Positions 27,262 to 35,181 of a stretch of DNA of 64,000 bases are shown here, piece by piece. This DNA comes from Microbacterium esteraromaticum. Its GTDB lineage: Bacteria > Actinomycetota > Actinomycetes > Actinomycetales > Microbacteriaceae. Within the stretch, counting starts at the first letter, position 1. Each line of letters opens with the position of its first letter. The DNA lies in assembly GCF_900163815.1 (NCBI RefSeq), contig NZ_FUKO01000012.1:124001-188000 (forward strand), read 5' to 3'. The notes under the pieces are model-generated. The model did no database searches. It was not told where the DNA came from and saw nothing but the letters and a program-made list of their open reading frames with translations. A program made the position numbers and the translations under genes.

Positions 27262-27288
27262 GGGTCCCTGAGCCTGTCGAAGAGCCCG
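27262..27288. repeat. Copy of the common intergenic element CCCTGAGCCTGTCGAAG
   Basis: The sequence around CCCTGAGCCTGTCGAAGAG in the short space between convergent genes matches a dispersed intergenic element seen widely in high-GC bacterial genomes. Outer bases CGGG and CCCG pair. A small CCCGG/CCGGG hairpin at 27248-27264 overlaps it and may end both transcripts. Confidence 0.55.
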
Positions 27289-27295
27289 TCCCCCG

Positions 27296-28228
27296 TCAGA
27301 GTCGCAGTGCCAGCGCGTTCGCGGTCAGCCCCGCAGCTGTGCCGCAGAGCACGACGGTGTCACCTGACCCCACACGCCCCTCATCGAGCGCTCGCGTCAG
27401 CATGAACGGCACGGATGCTGAGACCATATTCCCGTACGCGGCGACCTCGTCGATGCGCCGATCAGCGGGAATGCCGATCCTGTCAAGCATCGGCCCGAGC
27501 GCCGCGGACGCCTGATGCGGCACCCAGAGGTCGATGTCGTCGTATTCCAGACCGGAGCGCTCGTGAAAGCGGGCGAAGAACTCCGGCAGCACGCGCATCA
27601 TCCCGAGCAGCGCCCGTCGCCCGTCCATGTCGAACAGGTAGTCGGCCGGATCTGAGCCGGCGAACGCCTGAGCCGGCGAATGCGAGAGCCCGCCGCGAAT
27701 CTCGGTGTCATGGGCGTGGGCGGGCCAGGTCTGCTGGAGGCTCGCGATGACCCCGGTGGCGCCGTCTTTCGAACGGCGCAGCACGACGGCGACACCGGCG
27801 TCGCTGAACAGTTCGTAGCTTTCCTTCTGCGCGGGGTTGAGAAAGCGAGATCCGACGTCGCCGGAGAACACCAGGACCGTTTCGTGGTCGCCCGCCTCGA
27901 GGTACCGCGATGCGACATCCAGCGCGGTGATGAAACTCGTGCAGGTGGAGTTCACGTCGAAGGCCGCCGCGTGGCCGCGGCGCGTGAGTCGCTCCCAGAC
28001 CAGCGCTGCCGTGCACGGAATGGGCTGGATTCCCGCAGCCGCTGCCCCCAGCACGAGATCGATGTCGTCGATGGTCATTCCGGCGTGATCCAGTGCCCGT
28101 CGGCACGCACCAGCGAGCATGTCCAGATGGCTCGTGTCGTCTGCGATGCGGTAGCGCACCTGGTCACCGAAACGCGTGACGCATTCTGGCAGCACGCGGC
28201 CCCACCCTGCGATCTCACAACCCCTCAT
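27296..28228 (-). CDS. Ketoacyl-ACP synthase III-like condensing enzyme (OleA-like context)
   Basis: A 310-residue thiolase-superfamily enzyme of the FabH type. The Cys-His-Asn triad is complete: Cys96 in NSTCTSF, His238 in WVPHQAS and Asn267 in YGNMVSAS. FabH condenses acyl-CoA with malonyl-ACP, whereas the related OleA joins two acyl chains. The ATG at 28228 has GGAGG upstream and overlaps the adenylating gene by 14 bases. An in-frame start at 28279 would extend deeper into that gene. It is the last gene of a coupled cluster with an OleD-like reductase, so lipid or ketone assembly outside normal fatty-acid synthesis is inferred. Confidence 0.82.
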   Translation of the reverse strand: MRGCEIAGWGRVLPECVTRFGDQVRYRIADDTSHLDMLAGACRRALDHAGMTIDDIDLVLGAAAAGIQPIPCTAALVWERLTRRGHAAAFDVNSTCTSFITALDVASRYLEAGDHETVLVFSGDVGSRFLNPAQKESYELFSDAGVAVVLRRSKDGATGVIASLQQTWPAHAHDTEIRGGLSHSPAQAFAGSDPADYLFDMDGRRALLGMMRVLPEFFARFHERSGLEYDDIDLWVPHQASAALGPMLDRIGIPADRRIDEVAAYGNMVSASVPFMLTRALDEGRVGSGDTVVLCGTAAGLTANALALRL

Positions 28229-29516
28229 CGAGGTTCCCCCTCCAGTCGCGTCGCACGCGGCGCATCTTGTTCTGCCCATCCGGACGGTACATCGTGAAAG
28301 CCATATCGGGTACCCGGCAGCCCAGCCCTGTCAACGCGGCGGCGAGTTCTGCGGCGACGCGCGCACGCACCTCAGGATCATCGCTGTCCAGCGCGATCTC
28401 GAGTCGCGCGGCTCCGGTCTGCACGATGCGATAGTCAAGAAACCCGTCTGCGTACAGGAGCGCGCGGCTGAGGACGTCGGCGAAGACGGGCTTCGATGCG
28501 CCGTCAGCGCCAGCCAGGAGCAGAGTGTCGCCCTCCCGTCCCTCGATGCGCTCGATCGCCGTAAGGGCGCTGCCGCAGGGGCACGGGGTCGACCGCTCAC
28601 GGAGGATGTCGCCCAGGCGGTAGCGGACGATGGGCTGCGCACGACGGCGCAGGTCCGTCACGATCGGCACGAAGCGGTGGTCGCCGAGCTCTTCGCGTTC
28701 GAACAGGACCGCGTCTTCGTTCAGATGTATGGTGCCGAGTTCACAGGTGTGCGCGAGAAAGCCCTCGGTGCACTGGTAGATCTGGTGCAGCACGTCCAGC
28801 TTCAGAGCGGAGCGGATGCGAGCCGAATCCATCTCCTCGAGCACTTCGGCCACCGCATACGCCTTCTGCAGCGACTGCGTGCCCACCGGCGCACTCGCGG
28901 CGATCTGCAGCAGGACCGACGGGGGCGCGACGAGGATCGTCGGCTGAAACGCCTCGAGGCGGGCCAGGTTGCCGGCGAACTCATCGAAGATATCGAAGTA
29001 CTCGAAGGTCACTGCACGCGAGGCGACGCTCTCGTACAGCGTGTTGTCCGCACGCAGGAACAGGGCGATCCGGTGACCGAGGATCTTCCCGCGGGGCAGC
29101 GTGCGGGCAAGCACCGTGCCCGCCCACGCCTCGCGCTCCGCCCGGCTCACCACGAACAGTCCCCGATGCCCACTGGTGCCGCTGGAGAGCCCTACCGAGC
29201 ACCCGTCAAGCTCGTCGGCGAAGTCACGGCTGCGCTCCCCGGCCATGGCGAGCTCCTCGGCATGATCCCGGGTGATCCCGACGGTGTTCAGTGCGTCGAA
29301 ATTCGACATCATCACCGCCTTGTCCATCAGCGGCAGTTCGCCGAGCTTCGGCACGGCGCCTCCGGTGAGCTGACGAAAGTACGGCGAGTGAACGACCAGA
29401 AAGCGCAGATGCGCACGCAGCATCCGCTGCTGTCTGCGCTGCACGGCGGCCCGTGTGCGCAAACGGCGCAGCCATCGCACAGCGATGAACTCCCGAACCA
29501 CCCGCACTCGAGACAT
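28215..29516 (-). CDS. PaaK/F390-synthetase-like adenylate-forming enzyme
   Basis: A 433-residue protein of the phenylacetate-CoA ligase/F390-synthetase-related branch. Visible motifs are the nucleotide loop SSGTSGHRG (about 113), RYRLGD (about 300), a CPCGS turn with likely zinc or structural role, and KMRRV near the C-terminus. The basic N-terminus has no clear signal. It would activate a carboxylate with ATP, but whether the acceptor is CoA, a carrier protein or an internal hydroxyl is not readable. Its ATG overlaps the hydrolase stop by one base (TGATG), so it is coupled to it. Confidence 0.78.
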   Translation of the reverse strand: MSRVRVVREFIAVRWLRRLRTRAAVQRRQQRMLRAHLRFLVVHSPYFRQLTGGAVPKLGELPLMDKAVMMSNFDALNTVGITRDHAEELAMAGERSRDFADELDGCSVGLSSGTSGHRGLFVVSRAEREAWAGTVLARTLPRGKILGHRIALFLRADNTLYESVASRAVTFEYFDIFDEFAGNLARLEAFQPTILVAPPSVLLQIAASAPVGTQSLQKAYAVAEVLEEMDSARIRSALKLDVLHQIYQCTEGFLAHTCELGTIHLNEDAVLFEREELGDHRFVPIVTDLRRRAQPIVRYRLGDILRERSTPCPCGSALTAIERIEGREGDTLLLAGADGASKPVFADVLSRALLYADGFLDYRIVQTGAARLEIALDSDDPEVRARVAAELAAALTGLGCRVPDMAFTMYRPDGQNKMRRVRRDWRGNLDEGL

Positions 29517-30313
29517 CAGGCGAGCAGCTCGATCGATGTCACCGGGTCATGGCTGCACACGACACGGATGCCGGCATCGGCGACCGCGGCAAGCACTTCG
29601 CCGGTGCGCACGTACGCGGTGTAGTCGTGCTGCACCGCGCGCGGTACGGTGCGCATCTGAGGGATGTCGGCGATGAGGTCCGCTCCCCACGCGGCATCAG
29701 CAGCGATCAGCACACATCCTTCGACGAGCGCTCCCACGTGCCCGGCTGCGTGGCCAGGCAGGTCGACGATCCGGTAGCTGCCGTCTCCGAAGAGGTCGAA
29801 CACGCGCAGTACTGCGGACCCGACCGACAGCGTCGTGAAATCATCGGGAGCGAGAATCATCGTATCCGCCCCGGGGAACCACTCCGGCAGCAGCCCTGGC
29901 AGCAACCCTTCGCGCAGCCGCGGTGCGGCCAGCGTCTGCTGCTGGCCTGCGGTGAGAATGAACCGGGCATCGCGAAAGCGGCGCACTCCCCCGATATGGT
30001 CCGGGTGCAGGTGAGACAGCACGACGTGGGTGATCGTCGCAGGGTCGACCCCATCCGCTTCCAGCTGCACGGCGATGTCGTCTGCATCCGTGACGACCGG
30101 GGGCAGCAGACGCCGGTACGCGGCGCCGCGCAGCCCGGTATTCCAGGCACCGGTCGCGTAGCCGGTGTCGAAGAGCACTCGGCGGTCGGGTCCCGCGTCG
30201 AACAGGAACACGCCGGAGGGAAACTGGCGGCGCTCGCTGGCGGAACCGCGGAACATCTGCGCAAGGTTGTGCGAGGTGCGGCCGCACGCGTAGTGCCGAA
30301 GGCTGGTGCTCAT
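29516..30313 (-). CDS. Metallo-beta-lactamase-fold hydrolase
   Basis: A 265-residue protein with the metal motif SHLHPDHIGG (about 100-109), a downstream ligand in DLPGHAAGHVGA (about 190), an aspartate in AADAAWG and a C-terminal SHDP. It resembles lactonase and glyoxalase II-type enzymes. No signal peptide is present. Coupled by ATGA to the upstream reductase and by TGATG to the adenylating enzyme, it should act in the same pathway. Lactone or thioester hydrolysis is a reasonable guess. Confidence 0.8.
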   Translation of the reverse strand: MSTSLRHYACGRTSHNLAQMFRGSASERRQFPSGVFLFDAGPDRRVLFDTGYATGAWNTGLRGAAYRRLLPPVVTDADDIAVQLEADGVDPATITHVVLSHLHPDHIGGVRRFRDARFILTAGQQQTLAAPRLREGLLPGLLPEWFPGADTMILAPDDFTTLSVGSAVLRVFDLFGDGSYRIVDLPGHAAGHVGALVEGCVLIAADAAWGADLIADIPQMRTVPRAVQHDYTAYVRTGEVLAAVADAGIRVVCSHDPVTSIELLA

Positions 30314-31335
30314 GCGGCACGCCCCTGGTCAACACGTGCGCGCCGTTCCTCGCTCAGATGCGCCGCGACGCGGTCGAGCGCCTCGTCGAGCGAGACCTCG
30401 GGCGCATACCCGAGCTCGGTGCGCGCCCGGCTGATGTCGAGCGTCTGCGCGTAGGCGATGGTCGTGAAGGTGTATCGCGTGAGCGGAGGCTCCGGATGCC
30501 ATGGCAGCGCCGTGCACGCGCCTTCGAGGGCGGATGCCAGCATCCATCCCATTCGCCGGTTCAGCGGGCGCAGTCGCGGCGTGATGCCCATGCGGGTGAG
30601 CAGGCCGGTGAGGAGTTCGCGGAACGCGCGGGGTTCGCCGTTGGTGATGTTGTACACGCCGCCGTCCGGGTCGCCCTCGGTGAGGGCGAGGCGCAGTGCG
30701 TGTGCGACGTTCTCGACGGCGGTGACGTCGATCGGATGCTGTCCGCCCCCGAGCAGCGGAACGCCGATGCGGTCGTGCACTTCCAGCATCCGCGGCATCA
30801 GGCTCGGGTCGCCCACGCCGATGAGCCCTCGCGGGCGGATGATCACCAGTTCCGGGATGTCGCCCGCGGCGTGCGCTCGCTGCAGCATCCGCTCGGCGGC
30901 GATCTTCGAGCGGATGTAGCCGTTCAACCGGTTCTGTTCGTCCACATCGTCTTCGCTGATGTCGAGCCGGTGCCGGGGTGCCGCGTAGATGCTCGGCGAG
31001 GAGACGTGCACGAGCCGGCGCACGCCGTTGCGGCGGACGAAGTCGATCACCGCGCGCGTGCCGTCGATATTGGCTGCCTGGAATTCGCGCCAGCGCCCCC
31101 ACGGCGTGGAGAGCGCCGCGCAGTGGATGACGGCATCGACCTCCAGGCGCGCTGCCGCGAGGCTCCGCAGGTCACCGCGCACGCTGTGGGCGCTGTCCGA
31201 GCGCCGCGTCAGCAGCTCCGCGTTCCGCCCGGAGGCGAAGGCCTCATGACCGTGAGCGGCGAGATTCTCGAGCACGGCGCCGCCGAGAAAGCCAGTTGCG
31301 CCCGTGACGAGAACACGGGAGTCAGCGGCGGGCAC
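30310..31335 (-). CDS. NAD(P)-dependent epimerase/dehydratase, OleD-like reductase
   Basis: A 341-residue extended short-chain dehydrogenase with GATGFLG at residues 11-17 and the catalytic pair Tyr and Lys in NGYIRSKIAAERML (YxxxK). The C-terminal layout PPLTRYTF, then DISRARTELGYAPEVSLDEAL, closely follows 3-beta-hydroxysteroid dehydrogenase/OleD proteins, which reduce beta-keto acids in olefin biosynthesis. The GTG at 31335 has a TAACAT box 7 bases upstream and no ribosome site, so it is probably leaderless. It is the first gene of the four-gene cluster. A much longer reading frame upstream is antisense to the glycosyltransferase and rejected. Confidence 0.82.
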   Translation of the reverse strand: MPAADSRVLVTGATGFLGGAVLENLAAHGHEAFASGRNAELLTRRSDSAHSVRGDLRSLAAARLEVDAVIHCAALSTPWGRWREFQAANIDGTRAVIDFVRRNGVRRLVHVSSPSIYAAPRHRLDISEDDVDEQNRLNGYIRSKIAAERMLQRAHAAGDIPELVIIRPRGLIGVGDPSLMPRMLEVHDRIGVPLLGGGQHPIDVTAVENVAHALRLALTEGDPDGGVYNITNGEPRAFRELLTGLLTRMGITPRLRPLNRRMGWMLASALEGACTALPWHPEPPLTRYTFTTIAYAQTLDISRARTELGYAPEVSLDEALDRVAAHLSEERRARVDQGRAA

Positions 31336-31342
31336 AACCCCG

Positions 31343-31348
31343 ATGTTA
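31343..31348 (-). promoter_or_regulatory. -10 box (TAACAT) of the four-gene lipid-like cluster
   Basis: TAACAT on the minus strand lies 7 bases before the GTG at 31335. With the divergent TAGGCT at 31375 it packs two promoters into 51 bases. Confidence 0.5.
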
Positions 31349-31374
31349 GGCCATGCACGCGCGGTGAGCCGCAA

Positions 31375-31380
31375 TAGGCT
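31375..31380 (+). promoter_or_regulatory. -10 box (TAGGCT) of leaderless glycosyltransferase gene
   Basis: TAGGCT ends 6 bases before the GTG at 31387, and no Shine-Dalgarno sequence is present. Confidence 0.55.
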
Positions 31381-31386
31381 GGAGCG

Positions 31387-32619
31387 GTGCGCATCGCCCT
31401 CGTGACCGACTACTACCTGCCGACGCTGGGCGGCGTGCAGACCGTCATCAAGGCGCATCGCGAAGCGCTGACCGCCGCCGGTCACGAGGTCTGGGTCTTC
31501 GCCCCATTGGCTGAGCCCAGCAAGGATGCCGGGATCATCCGCCTGCCGAGCGCGCGCGGATTCGCCCCGGACGGCTACCCGTTCACCTGGCCCATGAAGG
31601 CAGCGGCGGATGTGCTGCGCGCCGAGCTGCTTCGCCTCGATATCGACGTGATGCATGTGCACACCGAGATGTTCGCAGCGCTTGCGGGCCTGCGCACGGC
31701 GGCGGAACTCGGCATCCCCGTGGTGCAGACGATGCACGGCCGCATCGATGTCTACACGCACTCGGTGCTGCCCCTGCCGGCGCTGACGGCGCCGCTGCTG
31801 GCTTGGATGCACCGTCGCGGGCTCGGCGGCCACGAGCCGTTCAGTGGGCCGCGCAGACCCTATACGCGCACGCGGAGCGCCCGCCAGATGTGGCGGCTCA
31901 TGCGTTCGCACGCGAACCGCGCCGATCAGGTGATCGTTCCCTCGGCGCACTTCGCGCGCAAGCTCGCCGATCACGGCGTCACGACGCCGATCACCGTGTT
32001 GTCGAACGGTCTGGAAGAATCCGTGCTCGACACGATCGGCGAGCCCGAGGTGCGCAGTCGCATCCCCGGAGAGCTGCTGCGGGTCGCCTGGTGCGGGCGG
32101 GTGTCGCCCGAGAAGCGGCCGGAAGTGTTCCTGGATGCCGTCACGCGGGTTCCCGGCATCGCCGTGGATATGTACGGCGATGGCGTCTCCCGCCGAATCG
32201 TGCAGCGACGGGCCCGGGCGCTCCCCGATGGACGCCTGCGCGTGCACGGCTCGGTTCCGCAGGCCGAAGTGCTGGCGGGCATGCGCGATGCGCACGTGCT
32301 GGTATCGACCTCCTGGGACTTCGACAACCAGCCGATGGTGCTGCTGGAGGCGATCGCCTCCGGCCTCCCCGTCATCGTCGCCGACCCTGATCTGGCCGAG
32401 GCGCTGCCGCCCGGCGGCCACCTCGTCACCAGCGCGCCGGACGCCGAAGGCCTCGCTGCCGCTCTCATCCGACTCCGCGATTACCCGGCGCTCGTTCGCA
32501 CGATGAGTGCAGCGGTAACCGCACATCGCCCGCGCATCGCGCAGAACACCCACCTCGACGCGCTGATAGCCGTCTATCAGCGCGCGCTCGCCGCACGGCC
32601 TGATCTCAGGCGTCGATAG
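31387..32619 (+). CDS. GT4-type glycosyltransferase
   Basis: A 410-residue GT-B glycosyltransferase. The N-terminal domain begins MRIALVTDYYLPTLGGVQTVI, with VMHVHTEMFAALAGL near 90. The C-terminal donor domain has RVSPEKRPEVFLDAV (about 240) and the acidic nucleotide-sugar motif DNQPMVLLEAIASGLPVI (about 318). It resembles glycosyltransferases that build mannosyl or glucosyl lipids (PimB/MgtA-like), but the acceptor cannot be read. Divergence from the OleD-like gene suggests shared regulation with that cluster. Its 3' end overlaps parE by 14 bases. Confidence 0.82.
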   Translation: MRIALVTDYYLPTLGGVQTVIKAHREALTAAGHEVWVFAPLAEPSKDAGIIRLPSARGFAPDGYPFTWPMKAAADVLRAELLRLDIDVMHVHTEMFAALAGLRTAAELGIPVVQTMHGRIDVYTHSVLPLPALTAPLLAWMHRRGLGGHEPFSGPRRPYTRTRSARQMWRLMRSHANRADQVIVPSAHFARKLADHGVTTPITVLSNGLEESVLDTIGEPEVRSRIPGELLRVAWCGRVSPEKRPEVFLDAVTRVPGIAVDMYGDGVSRRIVQRRARALPDGRLRVHGSVPQAEVLAGMRDAHVLVSTSWDFDNQPMVLLEAIASGLPVIVADPDLAEALPPGGHLVTSAPDAEGLAAALIRLRDYPALVRTMSAAVTAHRPRIAQNTHLDALIAVYQRALAARPDLRRR

Positions 32620-34726
32620 CCTCACGGGACAGCTGGTCGGACGATTCGATGATGAACTCGCGACGCGGTGCGACCTCATTGCCCATCAGCAGCTCGAACA
32701 CCCGGCCGGCCGCCTCGGCGTCTTCCATCCGCACCCGCCGCAGCAGACGACCGCCGCGATCCATCGTCGTGGTCGCGAGCTGGTCGGCATCCATCTCACC
32801 CAGGCCCTTGTAGCGCTGGATCGGCTCATGCCAGCGCTTGTTCTGCTTGCGCAGCTTGGCCAGAAGTGTGTGCAGCTCCTGCTCGCTGTACGTGTAGATC
32901 GTCTCGTTCGGCTTCGAACCCGGATTGATCACGATCACACGGTGCAGCGGCGGCACGGCCGCGAAGACGCGGCCGTCTTCGATCAGCGGCCGCATGTAGC
33001 GGAAGAAGAGCGTGAGCAGGAGGGTGCGGATGTGCGCGCCGTCGACATCGGCATCGCTCATCAGGATCACCTTGCCGTAGCGCGCCGAAGACAGATCGAA
33101 GGACCGGCCGGACCCCGCGCCGATCACCTGGATGATCGACGCGCACTCGACGTTCGACAGCATGTCGCTGATCGAGGCCTTCTGCACATTGAGGATCTTT
33201 CCTCGAATGGGCAGCAGTGCCTGGTATTCGCTGGTGCGCGCGTTCTTCGCCGTGCCCAGGGCCGAGTCGCCCTCGACGATGAAGAGCTCGCTCTGCGCGA
33301 CGTCGTTGGAACGGCAGTCGACGAGCTTCACCGGCAGCGAAGACGACTCCAGCGCGTTCTTGCGCCGCTGCGTCTCCTTGTGCGCGCGTGCCGAGACGCG
33401 CGCCTTCATCTCGGAGACGATCTTGTCGAGCAGCATCGACGCCTGGTTCTTGTCATCGCGCTTCGTGGAGGTGAAGCGCTGTGCGAGCTCTTGGCGAACG
33501 ACCTTCGACACGACCGTGCGGACCGCGGGGGTGCCGAGGACTTCCTTCGTCTGCCCTTCGAACTGCGGCTCGGGAACGGTCACGTTCAGCACGACGGTGA
33601 GCCCGGCCAGCACGTCGTCCTTCTCGAGCTTGTCGTTGCCGACCTTGAGCCGTCGCGAGTTCTGCTCGACGTGGGTGCGGAGCGTCTTCAGCAGCTCCTG
33701 TTCGAATCCCTGCTGATGAGTGCCGCCCTTCGGCGTCGCGATGATGTTGACGAAGGAGCGCATCGTGGTCTCGTACCCGGTGCCCCAGCGCAGCGCGATG
33801 TCGACCTGGCAGTCGCGCTGGACTTCGGTGGTCTTCATGTGCCCGTCGGGCTGCAGCACGGGGACGTTCTCGGAGAACGAGCCGGATCCCTGCAGGCGCC
33901 ACGTGTCGGTGATGGGAGCGTCGGATGCCAGATACTCCACGAACTCCGCGATGCCGCCGTCGTACCGGTACGAGGTCTCGACCGGGCCGTTCTCAGCGTC
34001 TTCTGCCCCGCTCTGGGCACCTGCGCGTGTCGAAGGTCGCTCATCGCGGACGAACATCTCCAGCCCGGGAACGAGAAACGCCGTCTGGCGCGCCCGGTTC
34101 TCGAGCTCGCCGAGCTGGAAGGCGGCATCCTTGGTGAAGATCTGACGGTCAGCCCAGTAACGCACGCGGGTGCCCGAAACGCCCTTGGCGACCTTGCCGA
34201 TCACACGCAGTTCGCTGCGCTGTGAGAACGGGCTGAAAGGAGCATCCGGCCGCGGATCGCCGTCGTCAGTGAAGATGCCCGGTTCACCGCGCCGGAATGA
34301 CATCGCGTAGGTCTTGCCGCCGCGATCGACCTCCACGTCGAGCCGCTCGGAGAGCGCGTTCACCACAGAAGCGCCGACACCATGCAGACCGCCGGATGCC
34401 GCGTACGAGCCGCCGCCGAACTTTCCGCCGGCGTGCAGCTTCGTATAGACGACCTCGACCCCGGTGAGTCCGGTTCGCGGCTCGACGTCGACCGGCACGC
34501 CGCGCCCGCGGTCGGCGACCTGCACGCTGCCGTCCTCGAAGAGCACGACGTCGATCCGGGAGCCGTTGCCTGCCACGGCTTCGTCGACGGAGTTGTCGAT
34601 TATCTCCCACAGGCAGTGCATCAGCCCCGGCGAGCCGTTCGACCCGATGTACATGCCGGGCCGTTTGCGGACGGCTTCGAGGCCTTCAAGCACCTGGAGA
34701 TGATGGGCGGAATACTCGGAGGTCAC
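32606..34726 (-). CDS. parE: DNA topoisomerase IV subunit B (GyrB/ParE family)
   Basis: A 706-residue GHKL ATPase and TOPRIM subunit: EIIDNSVDEAVAG (about 55), GRGVPVD, the GGLHGVGASVVNALS loop (about 120), EGDSALGTAKNAR of the TOPRIM domain (about 460) and MSDADVDGAHIRTLL (about 535). It pairs with the A subunit at 24790-27237. The GTG at 34726 starts the standard sequence (TSEYSAHHLQVLEGLEAVRKRPGMY). A TAGACT -10 box 8 bases upstream, without a ribosome site, indicates near-leaderless expression. Longer frames to 34879 add unrelated residues. Confidence 0.92.
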   Translation of the reverse strand: MTSEYSAHHLQVLEGLEAVRKRPGMYIGSNGSPGLMHCLWEIIDNSVDEAVAGNGSRIDVVLFEDGSVQVADRGRGVPVDVEPRTGLTGVEVVYTKLHAGGKFGGGSYAASGGLHGVGASVVNALSERLDVEVDRGGKTYAMSFRRGEPGIFTDDGDPRPDAPFSPFSQRSELRVIGKVAKGVSGTRVRYWADRQIFTKDAAFQLGELENRARQTAFLVPGLEMFVRDERPSTRAGAQSGAEDAENGPVETSYRYDGGIAEFVEYLASDAPITDTWRLQGSGSFSENVPVLQPDGHMKTTEVQRDCQVDIALRWGTGYETTMRSFVNIIATPKGGTHQQGFEQELLKTLRTHVEQNSRRLKVGNDKLEKDDVLAGLTVVLNVTVPEPQFEGQTKEVLGTPAVRTVVSKVVRQELAQRFTSTKRDDKNQASMLLDKIVSEMKARVSARAHKETQRRKNALESSSLPVKLVDCRSNDVAQSELFIVEGDSALGTAKNARTSEYQALLPIRGKILNVQKASISDMLSNVECASIIQVIGAGSGRSFDLSSARYGKVILMSDADVDGAHIRTLLLTLFFRYMRPLIEDGRVFAAVPPLHRVIVINPGSKPNETIYTYSEQELHTLLAKLRKQNKRWHEPIQRYKGLGEMDADQLATTTMDRGGRLLRRVRMEDAEAAGRVFELLMGNEVAPRREFIIESSDQLSREAIDA

Positions 34727-34734
34727 AATGTTCG

Positions 34735-34740
34735 AGTCTA
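34735..34740 (-). promoter_or_regulatory. -10 box (TAGACT) upstream of parE
   Basis: TAGACT on the minus strand lies 8 bases before the parE GTG, with no ribosome-binding site in between. Confidence 0.45.
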
Positions 34741-34896
34741 TTTCGACCGCTCGGTTCGCGGGGCCGCGACACTCCCCCGTGATCGAGCCCGTGGCTCCGC
34801 CGTACGCGTACAGCGAAACACGCCGCAAACCGGGCATGACCTGAGAGCGGGCGTGGTTGTATTGAGCAAGACTCAACAACCCGAGGAGGTACCGAG

Positions 34897-35109
34897 ATGA
34901 ACGCTACGACTGAGCGAGACACCGTCCAGTTCCGCCTCACCGCGATAGACCGCTGTGATTCCTGCGGGGCACAGGCTTATATCGCTGCCGAGGTCAACGG
35001 TTCGGAACTGCTGTTCTGCGCGCACCACGGCCGCAAATACGAAGAGAAGCTGCGCAGCGTCGCAACCAGCTGGCACGACGAGACCGCGCGTCTCGTCGAA
35101 GCTCCCTGA
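34897..35109 (+). CDS. Small DUF7455-type protein with Cys/His pairs
   Basis: A 70-residue protein with CDSCGAQAY (about 21-29) and CAHHGRKYEEKL (about 41-52), which could form a small zinc site. It belongs to the actinobacterial family found beside parE and sigA; function is unknown. An excellent GAGGAGGT ribosome site lies about 7 bases before the ATG, unlike the leaderless neighbours. A small inverted repeat (TTGAG/CTCAA flanked by GTTG/CAAC, about 34854-34880) lies just before the ribosome site and might affect expression. Confidence 0.85.
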   Translation: MNATTERDTVQFRLTAIDRCDSCGAQAYIAAEVNGSELLFCAHHGRKYEEKLRSVATSWHDETARLVEAP

Positions 35110-35181
35110 GCCAGATCACCGCCGTGGCCCGTTGTCGGGTGCACCTGGCGGCGCCCAGCCGTTTGCAGGGCTGAGTTCGCC

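Noticed and set aside
30310..32679. A 789-codon open frame spanning the reductase and beyond
   Set aside because: Only the part up to 31335 encodes the reductase family. The rest is antisense to the glycosyltransferase, which has clear family motifs.
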